A stretch of 64,000 nucleotides of DNA from G963662905 sp963676725 (GCA_963676725.1 OY781463.1:2294001-2358000); one strand, 5' to 3'; positions 27,305 to 37,388 are shown, numbered from the stretch's first letter. Program-made: numbers and translations. The notes: generated from the letters alone by a model not told the origin.

Positions 27305-28510
27305 ATGGAAGATATAGCTAAAAAAATAAACGAACTCGCGGAAAAATACCGCATGTATACCGCGGAGAACCTCTCAAAGTTGGTAAAGATAAAATCACTT
27401 AGTTGCGGCGAAAAAGAAGTTCAACTCGAACTAAAACGCCAGATGGAGGAAGCAGGTTTTGATGAAGTACGTATTGATGGATTAGGAAATGTAATCGGTC
27501 GTATTGGTTATGGCTCAAAGATATTAGCCATTGATGGTCATATGGATACAGTTGATATCGGCCAGCCCGAAAATTGGGATTTTGACCCTCTGGGTGGTGA
27601 AATAAAGAACGATTATGTTTATGGTCGTGGCACTGTTGACCAGGAAGGTGGTCCTGCAGCTTTTGTTACATCCGGGCGGATTTTAAAGGAATTAGGATTT
27701 GATAAGGATTTGAGCATCTATTTCGTCGGTAGTGTGATGGAAGAAGATTGCGATGGCCTTTGCTGGAAATACCTTATTGAAGAAGAAGGTCTGCGACCCG
27801 ATTGGGCCATTAGTACAGAGCCAACCAATCTGAACATTTATCGTGGCCACCGTGGCCGTATGGAAATTAAAGTACACTTTTACGGCACATCCTGCCATGG
27901 ATCAGCTCCCGAACGCGGGGATAATGCAATTTATAAAGCAGCACGCATTGCCCTGGAAATAGAAAAACTCAACGAAACCCTTAAAGACGACACACTCTTA
28001 GGCAAAGGAACAGTTACGATTTCAGAAATCACTTCCGGAAGCCCTTCACTCTGTGCTGTAGCCGATTATGCTGCCATCCATCTCGATCGCAGATTAACCT
28101 GGGGCGAAACCAAAGAGTCGGCAGTGCAAGAAATTGAAGCACTGATTAAAGGATTAAATGCGAAAGTGGAAGTACTACAATATCACGAAAAAGCTTATAC
28201 AGGTCTGGAATACGGGATGGAAAAATACTATCCTACCTGGAAAATCCCAGAAGAGCATCCCATCGTTCAAACCGGCATTAAAAGCTTTCAATCGGTTTTT
28301 GGAAAAGATCCACTTGTAGATAAATGGACTTTCTCTACCAATGGTGTGGTAATCACAGGCATCCATCAAATACCTCTCATTGGTTTTGGTCCGGGAAACG
28401 AAGTCTTGGCCCATGCACCGAACGAAAAAGTACCCATTAGTGATTTAGAAAAAGCATCAGCATTTTATGCCGCTTTTGCTTGGGAATGCACAGATAAGAT
28501 CGAAAAATAA
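27305..28510 (+). CDS. ygeY: YgeY-like M20 metallohydrolase
   Basis: A 401-residue zinc hydrolase, nearly the length of E. coli YgeY (403). M20 metal and catalytic residues are visible: H79 and D81 (DGHMDTVD), D112 (GRGTVDQEGG), E146/E147 (MEEDCDG), E172 (STEPTN) and a C-terminal histidine in NEVLAHAPNE. It cleaves an amide or ureido bond; in the ygeW-X-Y set it is placed in breakdown of ureido intermediates from purines. It lies 8 bp before ygeW, the same pairing as in E. coli, so these two form an operon. Confidence 0.9.
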   Translation: MEDIAKKINELAEKYRMYTAENLSKLVKIKSLSCGEKEVQLELKRQMEEAGFDEVRIDGLGNVIGRIGYGSKILAIDGHMDTVDIGQPENWDFDPLGGEIKNDYVYGRGTVDQEGGPAAFVTSGRILKELGFDKDLSIYFVGSVMEEDCDGLCWKYLIEEEGLRPDWAISTEPTNLNIYRGHRGRMEIKVHFYGTSCHGSAPERGDNAIYKAARIALEIEKLNETLKDDTLLGKGTVTISEITSGSPSLCAVADYAAIHLDRRLTWGETKESAVQEIEALIKGLNAKVEVLQYHEKAYTGLEYGMEKYYPTWKIPEEHPIVQTGIKSFQSVFGKDPLVDKWTFSTNGVVITGIHQIPLIGFGPGNEVLAHAPNEKVPISDLEKASAFYAAFAWECTDKIEK

Positions 28511-28518
28511 ACCAAAAT

Positions 28519-29715
28519 ATGCCCTTTATGAGCAAACTGACCAACCGTATTCAAGAACTTAGCTGGAAAAAATCCGGCCTCTTCCAAAAAGACTTTCTCC
28601 TAACCTGGGAGAAAAACAGGACCGATTTGGAAATCATATTAGAAATTGCAGAAATCCTGAAGGAAATGCGTGCCCATAATATTTCGCCCCGGGTTTTTGA
28701 CAGTGGGCTGGCCATTTCAAACTTTCGGGACAATTCAACACGCACCCGTTTCTCCTTCGCCTCCGCATCCAATTTATTGGGACTGGCCGTGCAGGATCTT
28801 GACGAGCAAAAATCACAAATTGCCCATGGGGAAACAGTACGCGAAACAGCCTGCATGATTTCTTTCCTTTCCGATTTTATTGGCATTCGTGACGATATGT
28901 ACCTTGGCGAAGGCAATAAATATATGCGTGAAGTTGGCCATGCCTTAGATGAAAGTTTTGCTCAAGGTGTTTTGCCACAACGCCCCGGAATTGTGAACCT
29001 CCAATGCGATATGGATCACCCAACGCAATCGATGGCAGACCTATTGCACCTAAAAAATGAATTTGGGTCATTGGAAAACCTAAAAGGAAAGAAAATGGTC
29101 ATGAGTTGGGCCTATTCACCAAGTTATGGCAAACCACTTTCTGTGCCACAAGGAATTATCGGACTGATGTCTCGTTTGGGAATGCAAATCGAACTTGCCT
29201 ATCCGGAAGGTTATGAACTGATTCCCGAAATTGTGGATATGGCCAAAACTTCCGCAAAAGAAAGCGGCGGAAGCCTGAATATCAGCCATGATATGGCAGA
29301 AGCAATGAAAGGGGCAGATATTGTTTATCCAAAAAGCTGGGCACCTTTCCATATCATGCAAGAACGAACACAACTCCTCCAAAAATCTGATAAAGAAGGA
29401 CTTAAAAATCTGGAAAAGAGTTGTCTCGAAGCAAACGGCAAGTATAAAAACTGGGAATATAATGAGACAATGCGAAAAAGCACGAAGAATGAAGACGCTT
29501 TGTATATGCACTGCCTCCCTGCCGACATCTCAGATGTAAGCTGCAAACAAGGGGAAGTAAGCGCAGAAACATTTGAAAGATACCGTCTAAAAACTTATCA
29601 ACAAGCGGGTTACAAACCATATATCATCGCAGCCATGATGTTCGCCAATCGCTTTAAAAAACCTGCTGATATGCTACAACAAATTTATACCAACGCAAAA
29701 GAGCGTGTTTTATAA
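28519..29715 (+). CDS. ygeW: YgeW-like carbamoyltransferase
   Basis: A 398-residue transcarbamylase (E. coli YgeW is 396). The carbamoyl-phosphate binding signature STRTRFSFASA is at 73-83, the HPTQSMADLLHL motif at about 172-183, and the HCLPADISDVS motif near 330. It is related to the knotted acetylornithine-type carbamoyltransferases rather than ArgF, although the knot cannot be confirmed by eye. Acting in reverse it would transfer a carbamoyl group from a ureido acid to phosphate, giving carbamoyl phosphate usable for ATP synthesis; no carbamate kinase is in the window. It is coupled to ygeY and closed by a terminator. Confidence 0.9.
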   Translation: MPFMSKLTNRIQELSWKKSGLFQKDFLLTWEKNRTDLEIILEIAEILKEMRAHNISPRVFDSGLAISNFRDNSTRTRFSFASASNLLGLAVQDLDEQKSQIAHGETVRETACMISFLSDFIGIRDDMYLGEGNKYMREVGHALDESFAQGVLPQRPGIVNLQCDMDHPTQSMADLLHLKNEFGSLENLKGKKMVMSWAYSPSYGKPLSVPQGIIGLMSRLGMQIELAYPEGYELIPEIVDMAKTSAKESGGSLNISHDMAEAMKGADIVYPKSWAPFHIMQERTQLLQKSDKEGLKNLEKSCLEANGKYKNWEYNETMRKSTKNEDALYMHCLPADISDVSCKQGEVSAETFERYRLKTYQQAGYKPYIIAAMMFANRFKKPADMLQQIYTNAKERVL

Positions 29716-29780
29716 AATATTAAATCTACACCTTAAGCATACTTATTAACCAACATCAATATCAATTTTTCTCCTGTTTT

Positions 29781-29816
29781 AACCGGGCATCGCTTTTGTG
29801 ATGACCGGTTTTTTCT
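29781..29816 (+). terminator. Intrinsic terminator after ygeW
   Basis: AACCGG (29781-29786) pairs with CCGGTT (29805-29810) and an inner CATC with GATG; six T residues follow. Confidence 0.85.
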
Positions 29817-29852
29817 ATTATTCGTTTGCAAAAATATTTTCAACCACCCCCA

Positions 29853-29959
29853 TTCTTGACTTCGGCAATGCGTCACCCTAAAAGACAATATGAAATTTGC
29901 ATTACGCTTATTTATAGGCAATGAATTTATTGTTGGGTGATGCGTATCGAAGTCAGGAA
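29853..29959. repeat. About 105-bp element with inverted ends, copy A
   Basis: The ends TTCTTGACTTCGGCAATGCG and TGCGTATCGAAGTCAGGAA are imperfect inverted repeats of about 25 bp, each with GACTTC outermost and GTCACCC / GGGTGA inward. The centre is AT-rich. Related copies occur at 30113-30214, 44415-44521 (other orientation) and, incomplete, at 57873-57938. It encodes nothing. Confidence 0.85.
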
Positions 29960-30058
29960 ATTTTTCTTTCGCAGCTTATGCAACATCCAAAACACAGCCT
30001 GTATAGGGCCGGAACAATAAAAGGAACGCCCTGTCATTGATGATACTAAAATCAAATC

Positions 30059-30109
30059 AGGCTGTAAGCCTGACACAAATTTCGACTGCTTGTGGCAGGC
30101 TTACAGCCT
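30059..30109. repeat. Long near-perfect hairpin between two repeat copies
   Basis: AGGCTGTAAGCCTG (30059-30072) pairs perfectly with CAGGCTTACAGCCT (30096-30109), and the inner CACAA (30074-30078) with TTGTG (30090-30094), leaving an 11-nt loop. There is no U-run. It lies between repeat copies A and B, downstream of both ygeW and the converging hsd operon. Confidence 0.85.
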
Positions 30110-30112
30110 CGC

Positions 30113-30214
30113 GACTTCGACAATGCGTCACCCTAAAAGACAATATGAAATTTGCATTACGCTTATTTATAGGCAATGAATTTATTGTTGGGTGATGCGT
30201 ATCGAAGTCAGGAA
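30113..30214. repeat. About 105-bp element with inverted ends, copy B
   Basis: Nearly identical to 29853-29959 over its whole length and in the same orientation, 256 bp apart. High identity points to recent duplication or gene conversion. Confidence 0.85.
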
Positions 30215-30302
30215 ATATTTGTTTTTCAGTGCCTGCTATTGCCGTATTAGCGACCTACTCTCAATCATATCACTGAAATATACAGTCCGGAATATGCCTT
30301 CT

Positions 30303-30983
30303 CTATAAATCCATACCAGCCCCATTCAATTTTAACCATTGTACATGTCGTTCGTAATTCGGTATTACTTTGTCTATTTCATTCCAAAAAGCTGCTGTAT
30401 GATTGATATGAATTAAATGCACCAGCTCATGTACAACAATATAATTTAAAACATCGATAGGAGCCATTGCACATTTCCAATGAAAGTTGACATTTCCTAT
30501 ACTGCTGCATGAAGCCCATCTGTTTTGAAGCTCCATTATTTTAAATTCATTGGGAGAAACACCCAGCTGATTTTTATACCGATTGATGATGGGTTGTAAT
30601 TTTTCATTCAACTTTTCCTTGTAAAACGCAACAAATAACTCTTTGGCTTTCCCTTTTTTATTATTCGATAATAGAAAACGTCCATTTTTTAGTATCAGTT
30701 TGTTTTCATCTTCATCAACAATTGAGAGCCTGTAATTGCGTCCTAGGTATAGAAAGGATTGTCCATTTACATATTCGCGAATGGTTCGTTTTTCATTTAG
30801 CTGCGTCCATTCTGCAAGATTCTTATGGATTTGATATTCTTTAGATTTTAGTATTTGAATCAAATCTTCTTCAGAAATATTTTCAGGCACTCTCGCCGAA
30901 ACGGAACCGTCACGCTCAATAAATATACTGACGGTTTTTCGCTTGCTTTTAGTTATTGCTATGTTTAATCCTGAAACAATCAT
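30303..30983 (-). CDS. YgjP-like (DUF45) zinc metallopeptidase
   Basis: A 226-residue protein of the YgjP/WLM-like family. The zinc site HELVHLIHINHTAAFW (from about residue 186) gives HExxH and a third H further on; the preceding YKNQLGVSPNEFKIMELQNRWASCSS is a family hallmark. The ATG overlaps the hsdR stop by 4 bp, making it the last gene of the type I restriction operon. Metallopeptidases of this type are often found next to hsdR, with an unknown role, perhaps in controlling the restriction subunit. The supposition on role is inference. Confidence 0.88.
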   Translation of the reverse strand: MIVSGLNIAITKSKRKTVSIFIERDGSVSARVPENISEEDLIQILKSKEYQIHKNLAEWTQLNEKRTIREYVNGQSFLYLGRNYRLSIVDEDENKLILKNGRFLLSNNKKGKAKELFVAFYKEKLNEKLQPIINRYKNQLGVSPNEFKIMELQNRWASCSSIGNVNFHWKCAMAPIDVLNYIVVHELVHLIHINHTAAFWNEIDKVIPNYERHVQWLKLNGAGMDL

Positions 30984-33900
30984 TTTTCACCGGTTAATTC
31001 TTGATGTCTTTTTTTCGCAAGATTCATTATTTCCACGCTAATTTTTTCATGCTTCTCTGAGATCGCATCTACCTTAAAAAAGTCTAACATATCATCAAGT
31101 TTACCTTGCAGTCTTCTTATTTCAGCATCACGGTCTTTCCAGAAGTTTGGTTTACTTATGGCATCCTTTAAAAAATCGACCATCTCAATTGTTAATGACT
31201 TTATTGCTTCTTTATCATCCTCTATAACATCACCTTCGCCAAAGGCATTATATATTATAATATCGTAAAAAGGGAGTTGCTGTTCAGTCATTCCTGTAAG
31301 TTCAGCTTCTTCTTCTCTTCCTTGTAACATCTCATCGCGCATTCGATCAAATTCTTCTACAATAGTTTCCCAATTGCCTTTATAGCGTTCTATTATTTCT
31401 TCCATTCGCTGCAGAAATCTTTTGTATAAAGCAGGGTCTTTTTCTATGTTTACTTTGATGTGTCGGCGAATAGCATGTTCCATTTCAGAAGCTTTCGATT
31501 TTGAATTCTTTCCAAGCTTGTCTACCTCTCTCGGGAAATCATCCGACAATAAGCTAACCGGAGGAACTTTACTATCAATACCCAAGGTTTCAAGATACTT
31601 GTCGATCATTTTTCGAATTTTGGGTTTTGCCCATTTTAAATCGAGTGTAGCATCTTTATAGCGGTTTCGTATACGCACCAATAAATATCCGAAACGTTTT
31701 GCCGGAATGTAGTATTCTCTGGCTGCATCGGTGTTAAATAATAGATCCAAACTATCAAAAAATGCTTTTAAATAAGTATCAAATTGCGCTCTAAATGGAA
31801 TGCTACTTGCCAACTCAATGCAGCGTTCGGCCAGATTAAATTCTTCATCTTTATCGGGCATTCTCTGCTCTGTAAAAGCTTTGAATTTTTTGATGCCTTT
31901 ATCTTCAAACAATTGAATCATTCGGTTGTAGCGCGCTTCGAGAACTGGTATTTCTTTGTTGATGTCTCTAAAGTATTCGAGTAGTTCTTTGATGTCCTTT
32001 TCATCTTCCGCGCCCCATATATTTAAAGCATCCTTCAGGTGATTTGAAACACCATAGTAATCGACTAAAATACCATGTTTCTTATCTCCCTTGGTTCGAT
32101 TCACCCTTGCAATGGCTTGTAGTAGATCATGTTCTCTAATGTTTTTATCTAAGTACATTACCTGTGCAATAGGCGCATCAAATCCCGTCAGTAATCTATC
32201 GCAAACACAAAGAAATGCAATTCCGGTTTCTGGCTTTAAAAAGTTCCCGTTTTCATCCATTGAAAAATCAAAATCTTTCTTGAAATTCTCAACAGCATTC
32301 AACTCTTTTGCTTTTTTACGAGCTTCACTTATAAAACCTAGTTCGTTGTTGTCTTGTTTGGTTACAACGGTACAGGCTTCAATAAATCTAATTTGTTTAA
32401 TCAGTTCTTCATCCTTTTCTACCTTACTCTTTTCATGCTCCAAACGCTTTTTAATTGCTTCAAGAATAAGATACTGATATCGAGCTGCTGCTAAAATAGA
32501 ACTGGCCACTACCATTGCTTTCAATCCATTGGGTAGTATTTCATCAATATAATGATTCACCAAATCATTGGCAATTTTTCGCAAACGATCCATATTCTCC
32601 AAATAGGCTTGCATGGTTCCGTAGCGTTTCTGAATCTCTTCCTTTTCCTCCTTTGTTCTTTCCTTAAAAACATCTTCAAACTCCTTGTCGAAAGCACTTT
32701 TATCCTTTATGGAATCATGACTTGTTTTTCCAATGTAAACAATGTCTAAGGTTGCGCGATCGTCCACAGCTTGACGAATTTTATAGGTATCAATAAACTC
32801 CGGATTTTCGCCAAAGCGTTCATGCGTTTTTTGTTTATGCCTCTCTGTTAACAGAGGTGTTCCGGTAAAAGCAATTTTCGCAGCATTGGGAAAACCCGTA
32901 AATAAGTTGTCGCCCATTTCACCTCCTTGCGTACGGTGGGCTTCATCAATCAGAATTAAAATCCTATCGGAATCATTGACTACATCAAAAGGCTTAAATT
33001 CAGGTACAATACCTTCTTCCACAAAAGCTTTCGATAAGGCTTTTGAGTGCTTGAGCTCTTCTTGTACCATTTTGTGAATCATTACCATGTTCAAGTTGGA
33101 AGAATCTCCTGATAGCTTTTTATACAATTGTTTCCTACTTTCAACAATGTAATCTTTTTTAAACTCATCGGTTAAATAAGCATCTTCTGAAAGTTGTTTT
33201 TCTAGGTCTTTTCGATCTAAAACCATGATGGCCTTCAAGTCTTTTAAATCGGACAGAGAACGAAGTTTGCGAATAAGAAAAATCATGGTTAGCGACTTTC
33301 CTGAACCCTGGGTATGCCAAACAACGCCAGAGCGTTCTTTTCCTGTTTCCCCTTCACGCAAACGTTCTAATATTTTACCTACAGCACGGTATTGCTGATA
33401 TCGGCAAATAATTTTAATGGTATGACCAGTATCGAAGGTTTTGAACAAGGTAAAATGCCGCATAATGTCTAATAGTATCTCTTTGTTCAACATTCCATGC
33501 ATCACTACTTCTTGCCTGACCTCTGGTTCTCTTTCTATACCAAAACTACCATATCGCACCTGTTCTTCAGCTGCATACCGGGTAATGTTGAATGTTTTGT
33601 ATTGCCTTGGAAATATATCTTTCCAATTTAAGTAGTATTCGAAATCTCCGGAAATAGTTCCGCACCGGGCTTCGATGCCATGCGTTGCAATGGAGAATAA
33701 ATTGTAATGAAACAGTTTTTCTTCCCCCTCTTTCACCCCAAAATCATCATCACGGGTATTGGAATAACGCTGTATTTGGTTCACCGCATCAGATATTGGA
33801 TCGCTAACATCGACGTCTTTACATTCAACAACAATGCATGGGAGACCATTGATAAACAAAACAATATCGGGGATTATGCCCTCGCGTGGCCCGCCGGGAG

Positions 33901-34327
33901 TAACTACTCTGAACTGGTTAATGGCTATAAAACTATTGCTTTCCCAATTTTCAAAATCGATGAGTTTCACCAAAGGATTTGCATCACCAGTTAACTCGTT
34001 TAAAGCAACGGTGGTTTTGGTTTTTCCAATTAAACGTTCCTGCACCTCTTTATTCGCTTCCAAAAGCGAAAGCCCACTTCTTTCTGTAGCTGTAATTTCA
34101 CGATGCAAATCGTCCAATTGTTTATCTGTTAGCCATTCGGCACCATCAACTTTATTGATGCTTTTAACAGCTTCTTTAAAAACGCTTTTTAGTGTTAGCT
34201 CTTTAAACGAAGTTCTGAGACTAATACTTGGATCTTGAGGAATACCAAAACCATGTTCAATAATTTTCCAACCTAACTCTTTGAGTTTCTCTAAAAATGG
34301 TTTTTCGACGTTTTTATATTCTGCCAT
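30980..34327 (-). CDS. hsdR: Type I restriction enzyme R subunit
   Basis: A 1115-residue motor/nuclease. The N-terminal 250 residues contain the PD-(D/E)xK nuclease (GIIPDIVLFINGLPCIVVECKD). The helicase follows: Walker A QGSGKSLTM (about 335-345), DEAH box ILIDEAHRTQGG (about 457), TGTPL, and the motif VI region LLQAIARVNR. It translocates DNA and cleaves it when HsdM/HsdS bind unmethylated sites. It starts 2 bp after mcrC and overlaps the ygjP-like gene by 4 bp. The C-terminal 350 residues are the usual helical region that contacts HsdM. Confidence 0.95.
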   Translation of the reverse strand: MAEYKNVEKPFLEKLKELGWKIIEHGFGIPQDPSISLRTSFKELTLKSVFKEAVKSINKVDGAEWLTDKQLDDLHREITATERSGLSLLEANKEVQERLIGKTKTTVALNELTGDANPLVKLIDFENWESNSFIAINQFRVVTPGGPREGIIPDIVLFINGLPCIVVECKDVDVSDPISDAVNQIQRYSNTRDDDFGVKEGEEKLFHYNLFSIATHGIEARCGTISGDFEYYLNWKDIFPRQYKTFNITRYAAEEQVRYGSFGIEREPEVRQEVVMHGMLNKEILLDIMRHFTLFKTFDTGHTIKIICRYQQYRAVGKILERLREGETGKERSGVVWHTQGSGKSLTMIFLIRKLRSLSDLKDLKAIMVLDRKDLEKQLSEDAYLTDEFKKDYIVESRKQLYKKLSGDSSNLNMVMIHKMVQEELKHSKALSKAFVEEGIVPEFKPFDVVNDSDRILILIDEAHRTQGGEMGDNLFTGFPNAAKIAFTGTPLLTERHKQKTHERFGENPEFIDTYKIRQAVDDRATLDIVYIGKTSHDSIKDKSAFDKEFEDVFKERTKEEKEEIQKRYGTMQAYLENMDRLRKIANDLVNHYIDEILPNGLKAMVVASSILAAARYQYLILEAIKKRLEHEKSKVEKDEELIKQIRFIEACTVVTKQDNNELGFISEARKKAKELNAVENFKKDFDFSMDENGNFLKPETGIAFLCVCDRLLTGFDAPIAQVMYLDKNIREHDLLQAIARVNRTKGDKKHGILVDYYGVSNHLKDALNIWGAEDEKDIKELLEYFRDINKEIPVLEARYNRMIQLFEDKGIKKFKAFTEQRMPDKDEEFNLAERCIELASSIPFRAQFDTYLKAFFDSLDLLFNTDAAREYYIPAKRFGYLLVRIRNRYKDATLDLKWAKPKIRKMIDKYLETLGIDSKVPPVSLLSDDFPREVDKLGKNSKSKASEMEHAIRRHIKVNIEKDPALYKRFLQRMEEIIERYKGNWETIVEEFDRMRDEMLQGREEEAELTGMTEQQLPFYDIIIYNAFGEGDVIEDDKEAIKSLTIEMVDFLKDAISKPNFWKDRDAEIRRLQGKLDDMLDFFKVDAISEKHEKISVEIMNLAKKRHQELTGEK

Positions 34328-34329
34328 GG

Positions 34330-35709
34330 TTAGTTAAGTATATTATGAATTTCTTCTACAAAAGAAGTACATTGATTTCTGAATGATTCATTAAAGTTGT
34401 CATTTTTGTTTACAGGCACTCCCAATAAGCACACATAAAATGGTACGATCTTGCCCATAAATTGAATTGTTTGTTGTATTATTTCATTTTTATCGTTGGC
34501 ATTGGGGTAAATAAAGCCACACGAAGCAATAGATTCGTCATTACCATAACGGCCAATGTATGTATGTAGTTGAAATAGATCTTCTCGTTTCACGCCATAT
34601 ATTCTATCAAAATTCTTATATTTCACATCAAAGACAGCTAAACCATTTACAGTTTCTATTAGTAAATCGGGTTGTAGTTTTTGCTCTCGTGTACCAGTAG
34701 GAATGGTCAATTTCGATGAAAACTTAGATCGCAATATCCATCCACTGCGCATTAATAGTTTCTTAACAAAATATTCGAATAGCATTGAAACATCAAAAAG
34801 GAATGCGTCGCTATTCTTTTCGGCTCCGAACCCAGAAAATTCATCCCGCAGTATGCTTTTTGACAAATCAATAACATCATTATAATCCGAATAAAAAGGG
34901 TTAGAAAAATGCTGAGCTTGATACAAGTCTGATGGCTTTAAACGAATACCACGTGTAGCTGTAGCCAGTGCCGTTCTGATACTATGTAATCCATTTACAA
35001 AAGCAATGTGTTTCTTTACTTTATTAAACGCCTCTAGTATAAGTGCTGCTTGCAATGTATCATAGCTGTACTCTCGGTAGTTACACTTATATTGCCCTGT
35101 TTTGTGATGTTTATAATAGTAAAGTGGATCTATTTGACCCTTGGCCTTTTTTAGTTCTTCGGTAAAACTCTTGTACTCTTTTGGTAAGCCCAAACGGTAT
35201 GCTTTTTTCAGTTTAATACTCCACAAGTAAACAAGCAACCATTCGTAACTACCTTTTGTATCGCCTCCCTTATCCTTTACGGACAAAAAACCATCGGCAT
35301 CCGCAATAATATATTTCAAGAAGTTGTCACCAAAGCGCGAAGATACTTTTAGCGCATATTCACCACTTCTAATGTAGCCAATGAGATTACCTGTTCTAAT
35401 TCTAAAATTTCGAGCATCGCGACCAGAAACATCAACTAGTTTGTCGTCTGTATTGTTTTCATATTCTTTGTTGTTAAACAAGAAAACATCATTTTTATTA
35501 TCCTGTTGCAATGCATATGAATGATATAAAAAAGACCATATAGCTTTATTATTATTATGGACTTTTGTATGCTGTTTACCCACTCTTTGACTCAACTTCA
35601 ACGCTCCACTTGGTATTCTATGATTGTATAAAACACCATTAGAAGCACAATACTCTTGATTGTCGACAATTGTGTTATCATTTAATATGTAATAAAGCCA
35701 TTTTTCCAT
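34330..35709 (-). CDS. mcrC: McrC-like nuclease subunit
   Basis: A 459-residue McrC-family protein. The C-terminal half has the nuclease core LFEYFVKKLLMR ... KLQPDLLIE ... GLAVFDVKYKNF, giving the D and DxK of a PD-(D/E)xK site near 345-375. The N-terminal half is the McrC-type DNA/McrB-interacting region. With McrB it forms a GTP-driven complex that cuts modified DNA. It shares a base with the mcrB stop at 35709, lies 2 bp before hsdR, and is inside the hsd operon rather than beside it. Confidence 0.85.
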   Translation of the reverse strand: MEKWLYYILNDNTIVDNQEYCASNGVLYNHRIPSGALKLSQRVGKQHTKVHNNNKAIWSFLYHSYALQQDNKNDVFLFNNKEYENNTDDKLVDVSGRDARNFRIRTGNLIGYIRSGEYALKVSSRFGDNFLKYIIADADGFLSVKDKGGDTKGSYEWLLVYLWSIKLKKAYRLGLPKEYKSFTEELKKAKGQIDPLYYYKHHKTGQYKCNYREYSYDTLQAALILEAFNKVKKHIAFVNGLHSIRTALATATRGIRLKPSDLYQAQHFSNPFYSDYNDVIDLSKSILRDEFSGFGAEKNSDAFLFDVSMLFEYFVKKLLMRSGWILRSKFSSKLTIPTGTREQKLQPDLLIETVNGLAVFDVKYKNFDRIYGVKREDLFQLHTYIGRYGNDESIASCGFIYPNANDKNEIIQQTIQFMGKIVPFYVCLLGVPVNKNDNFNESFRNQCTSFVEEIHNILN

Positions 35710-37388
35710 TATTTAAGAAAATTATCGAACATTAATTTTAGAAGATCTTCTCTGCCTGTACCACGCAAATATTCTTGTAATAAAGGTTTTATACTATCTT
35801 TCCATATTAATTTTTTTACATCTTTTTTCGATAATTCCTTAGAATATGGTAAGTCCCATAAATAGGCGTGTCCAATACAATAATCATTACCAAGAATAGG
35901 TTCTATGGCTATCTGATCATTAAGCTTTTTCAAACTTTCTTCTATACCTAGCCACTGCTTATTAGTTTCAGATAAATTTGTTTGTAGCAAGCTAATGCTA
36001 GGTTTTACCTCTTCCCATTTGAAACGACGACGCATTGCAAAATCAAAACTTTCCACACTGCGATCTATGGTGTTCATAGTAGCTAATATATACACATTGT
36101 TTGGAACAAAGAACTTATAACTTTTGCCAAGGGCTATCATTCCTGTTTCCTCATTATTGAGTTGAGCGTATTGTGTTTTTATAGCTCCATCAGTGCCTCT
36201 ATATTCGAGACAATACATCAGTTCGCCAAATACACGTCCTAGCTCCGCTCTATTTATTTCATCTATGATAATAAAATGTGGAGGAACCACATCTGCTACT
36301 TTTACATTTTTATCTTCTAAGTAAAAAATATATTTCCAGTGTTCTTTTTTTTCCAGCTCCGCTTGATGATCTGCAAGTTCATTTATAGTGATGTCATTCC
36401 ACGTTTTTTCTAAATCTAATTTAGCAATATCACATTCCCATTTTCCTGCTCTGATGCAAAAGTCTTTAAACAATCCATTTTGTAATTTCAACTGTGTATT
36501 GCCTGCGGCATCTGGTATTGGGCGAAGTCCTTCCATAAAGTCCTCATAGCTGTATGATGAATGGAATTGCACTAATTCTACTGCATCATCAAAACAGCAG
36601 CTACAATTTTCACCGTACAATCCTTTCCAAATGTCGAACTGCAATTTTGCCGTTTGTTTAGATAAAAATGTTTTTCCAGTACCTGGAGCCCCATATTTTA
36701 CCACTTGCTTTTTTAGGTTAAAAGCATTACCCATTTGGTCGTATATTTCCCATATAAAAATATTAACCCAATAATCATCGACTCCTTCTATATAGATATC
36801 ATTATCCTTTAGAGCATCACGTAAGTATTTTACTAGCCACTTATTTCTTTCATACCACCCTAGTTCATCAGAATTTACAATATAGCCCTTGAATTGTAGC
36901 CATTTAACAACAGATTCGAACTTTGGCTCATCAACTGTAGTAGAAAATATTAACGAACAAGCAGCTGTTGCCCTGTTAGTTAACAATGGATTATTGTGTC
37001 CAACCGTTTTCTTCCACACCTCTCTTAAAAGTTGATCATTTTCTTTAGAAGGAGCTAGAATGAGTGTTTGAACAGTAGAAATAAATTCCTCATCATTATA
37101 AAGCTTATCAAAATTATCATCACTCAGTACCGATCGTCCATTAGAAGCTATGCCATTATACCTGTTGTCAAACATTGTTTTCAAAAAATGCCAGCTTGGA
37201 TTGTCTTTAAAACTAGTCCCTTGATAACAAGCTTCATCCTTAAGATTAAGGTTCGAGTTTAACTCTAATGCTTGTTTTACTTTTTTCACATCAGAGGTAA
37301 AGGTTTTATAATCATGATACCATCCCTGTAGTATATGTTTCCTGTTTCCTATCAAGTAGGTATATAGATTCGTTATTTGTTTATTCAT
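35709..37388 (-). CDS. mcrB: McrB-like AAA+ GTPase
   Basis: A 559-residue protein with a DNA-recognition N-terminus (about 220 residues, not a known reader domain by eye) and a C-terminal McrB AAA+ motor: Walker A YGAPGTGKT (about 232-240), VQFHSSYSYEDFMEGLRP, Walker B HFIIIDEINRAELGRVFGEL, and the McrB signature ATMNTIDRSVESFDFAMRRRF. It feeds DNA to McrC. I choose ATG 37388 (8-bp overlap with hsdS); ATG 37421 would add 11 residues and overlap by 41 bp. A distinct N-terminus suggests a target other than 5-methylcytosine, which is inference. Confidence 0.85.
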   Translation of the reverse strand: MNKQITNLYTYLIGNRKHILQGWYHDYKTFTSDVKKVKQALELNSNLNLKDEACYQGTSFKDNPSWHFLKTMFDNRYNGIASNGRSVLSDDNFDKLYNDEEFISTVQTLILAPSKENDQLLREVWKKTVGHNNPLLTNRATAACSLIFSTTVDEPKFESVVKWLQFKGYIVNSDELGWYERNKWLVKYLRDALKDNDIYIEGVDDYWVNIFIWEIYDQMGNAFNLKKQVVKYGAPGTGKTFLSKQTAKLQFDIWKGLYGENCSCCFDDAVELVQFHSSYSYEDFMEGLRPIPDAAGNTQLKLQNGLFKDFCIRAGKWECDIAKLDLEKTWNDITINELADHQAELEKKEHWKYIFYLEDKNVKVADVVPPHFIIIDEINRAELGRVFGELMYCLEYRGTDGAIKTQYAQLNNEETGMIALGKSYKFFVPNNVYILATMNTIDRSVESFDFAMRRRFKWEEVKPSISLLQTNLSETNKQWLGIEESLKKLNDQIAIEPILGNDYCIGHAYLWDLPYSKELSKKDVKKLIWKDSIKPLLQEYLRGTGREDLLKLMFDNFLK

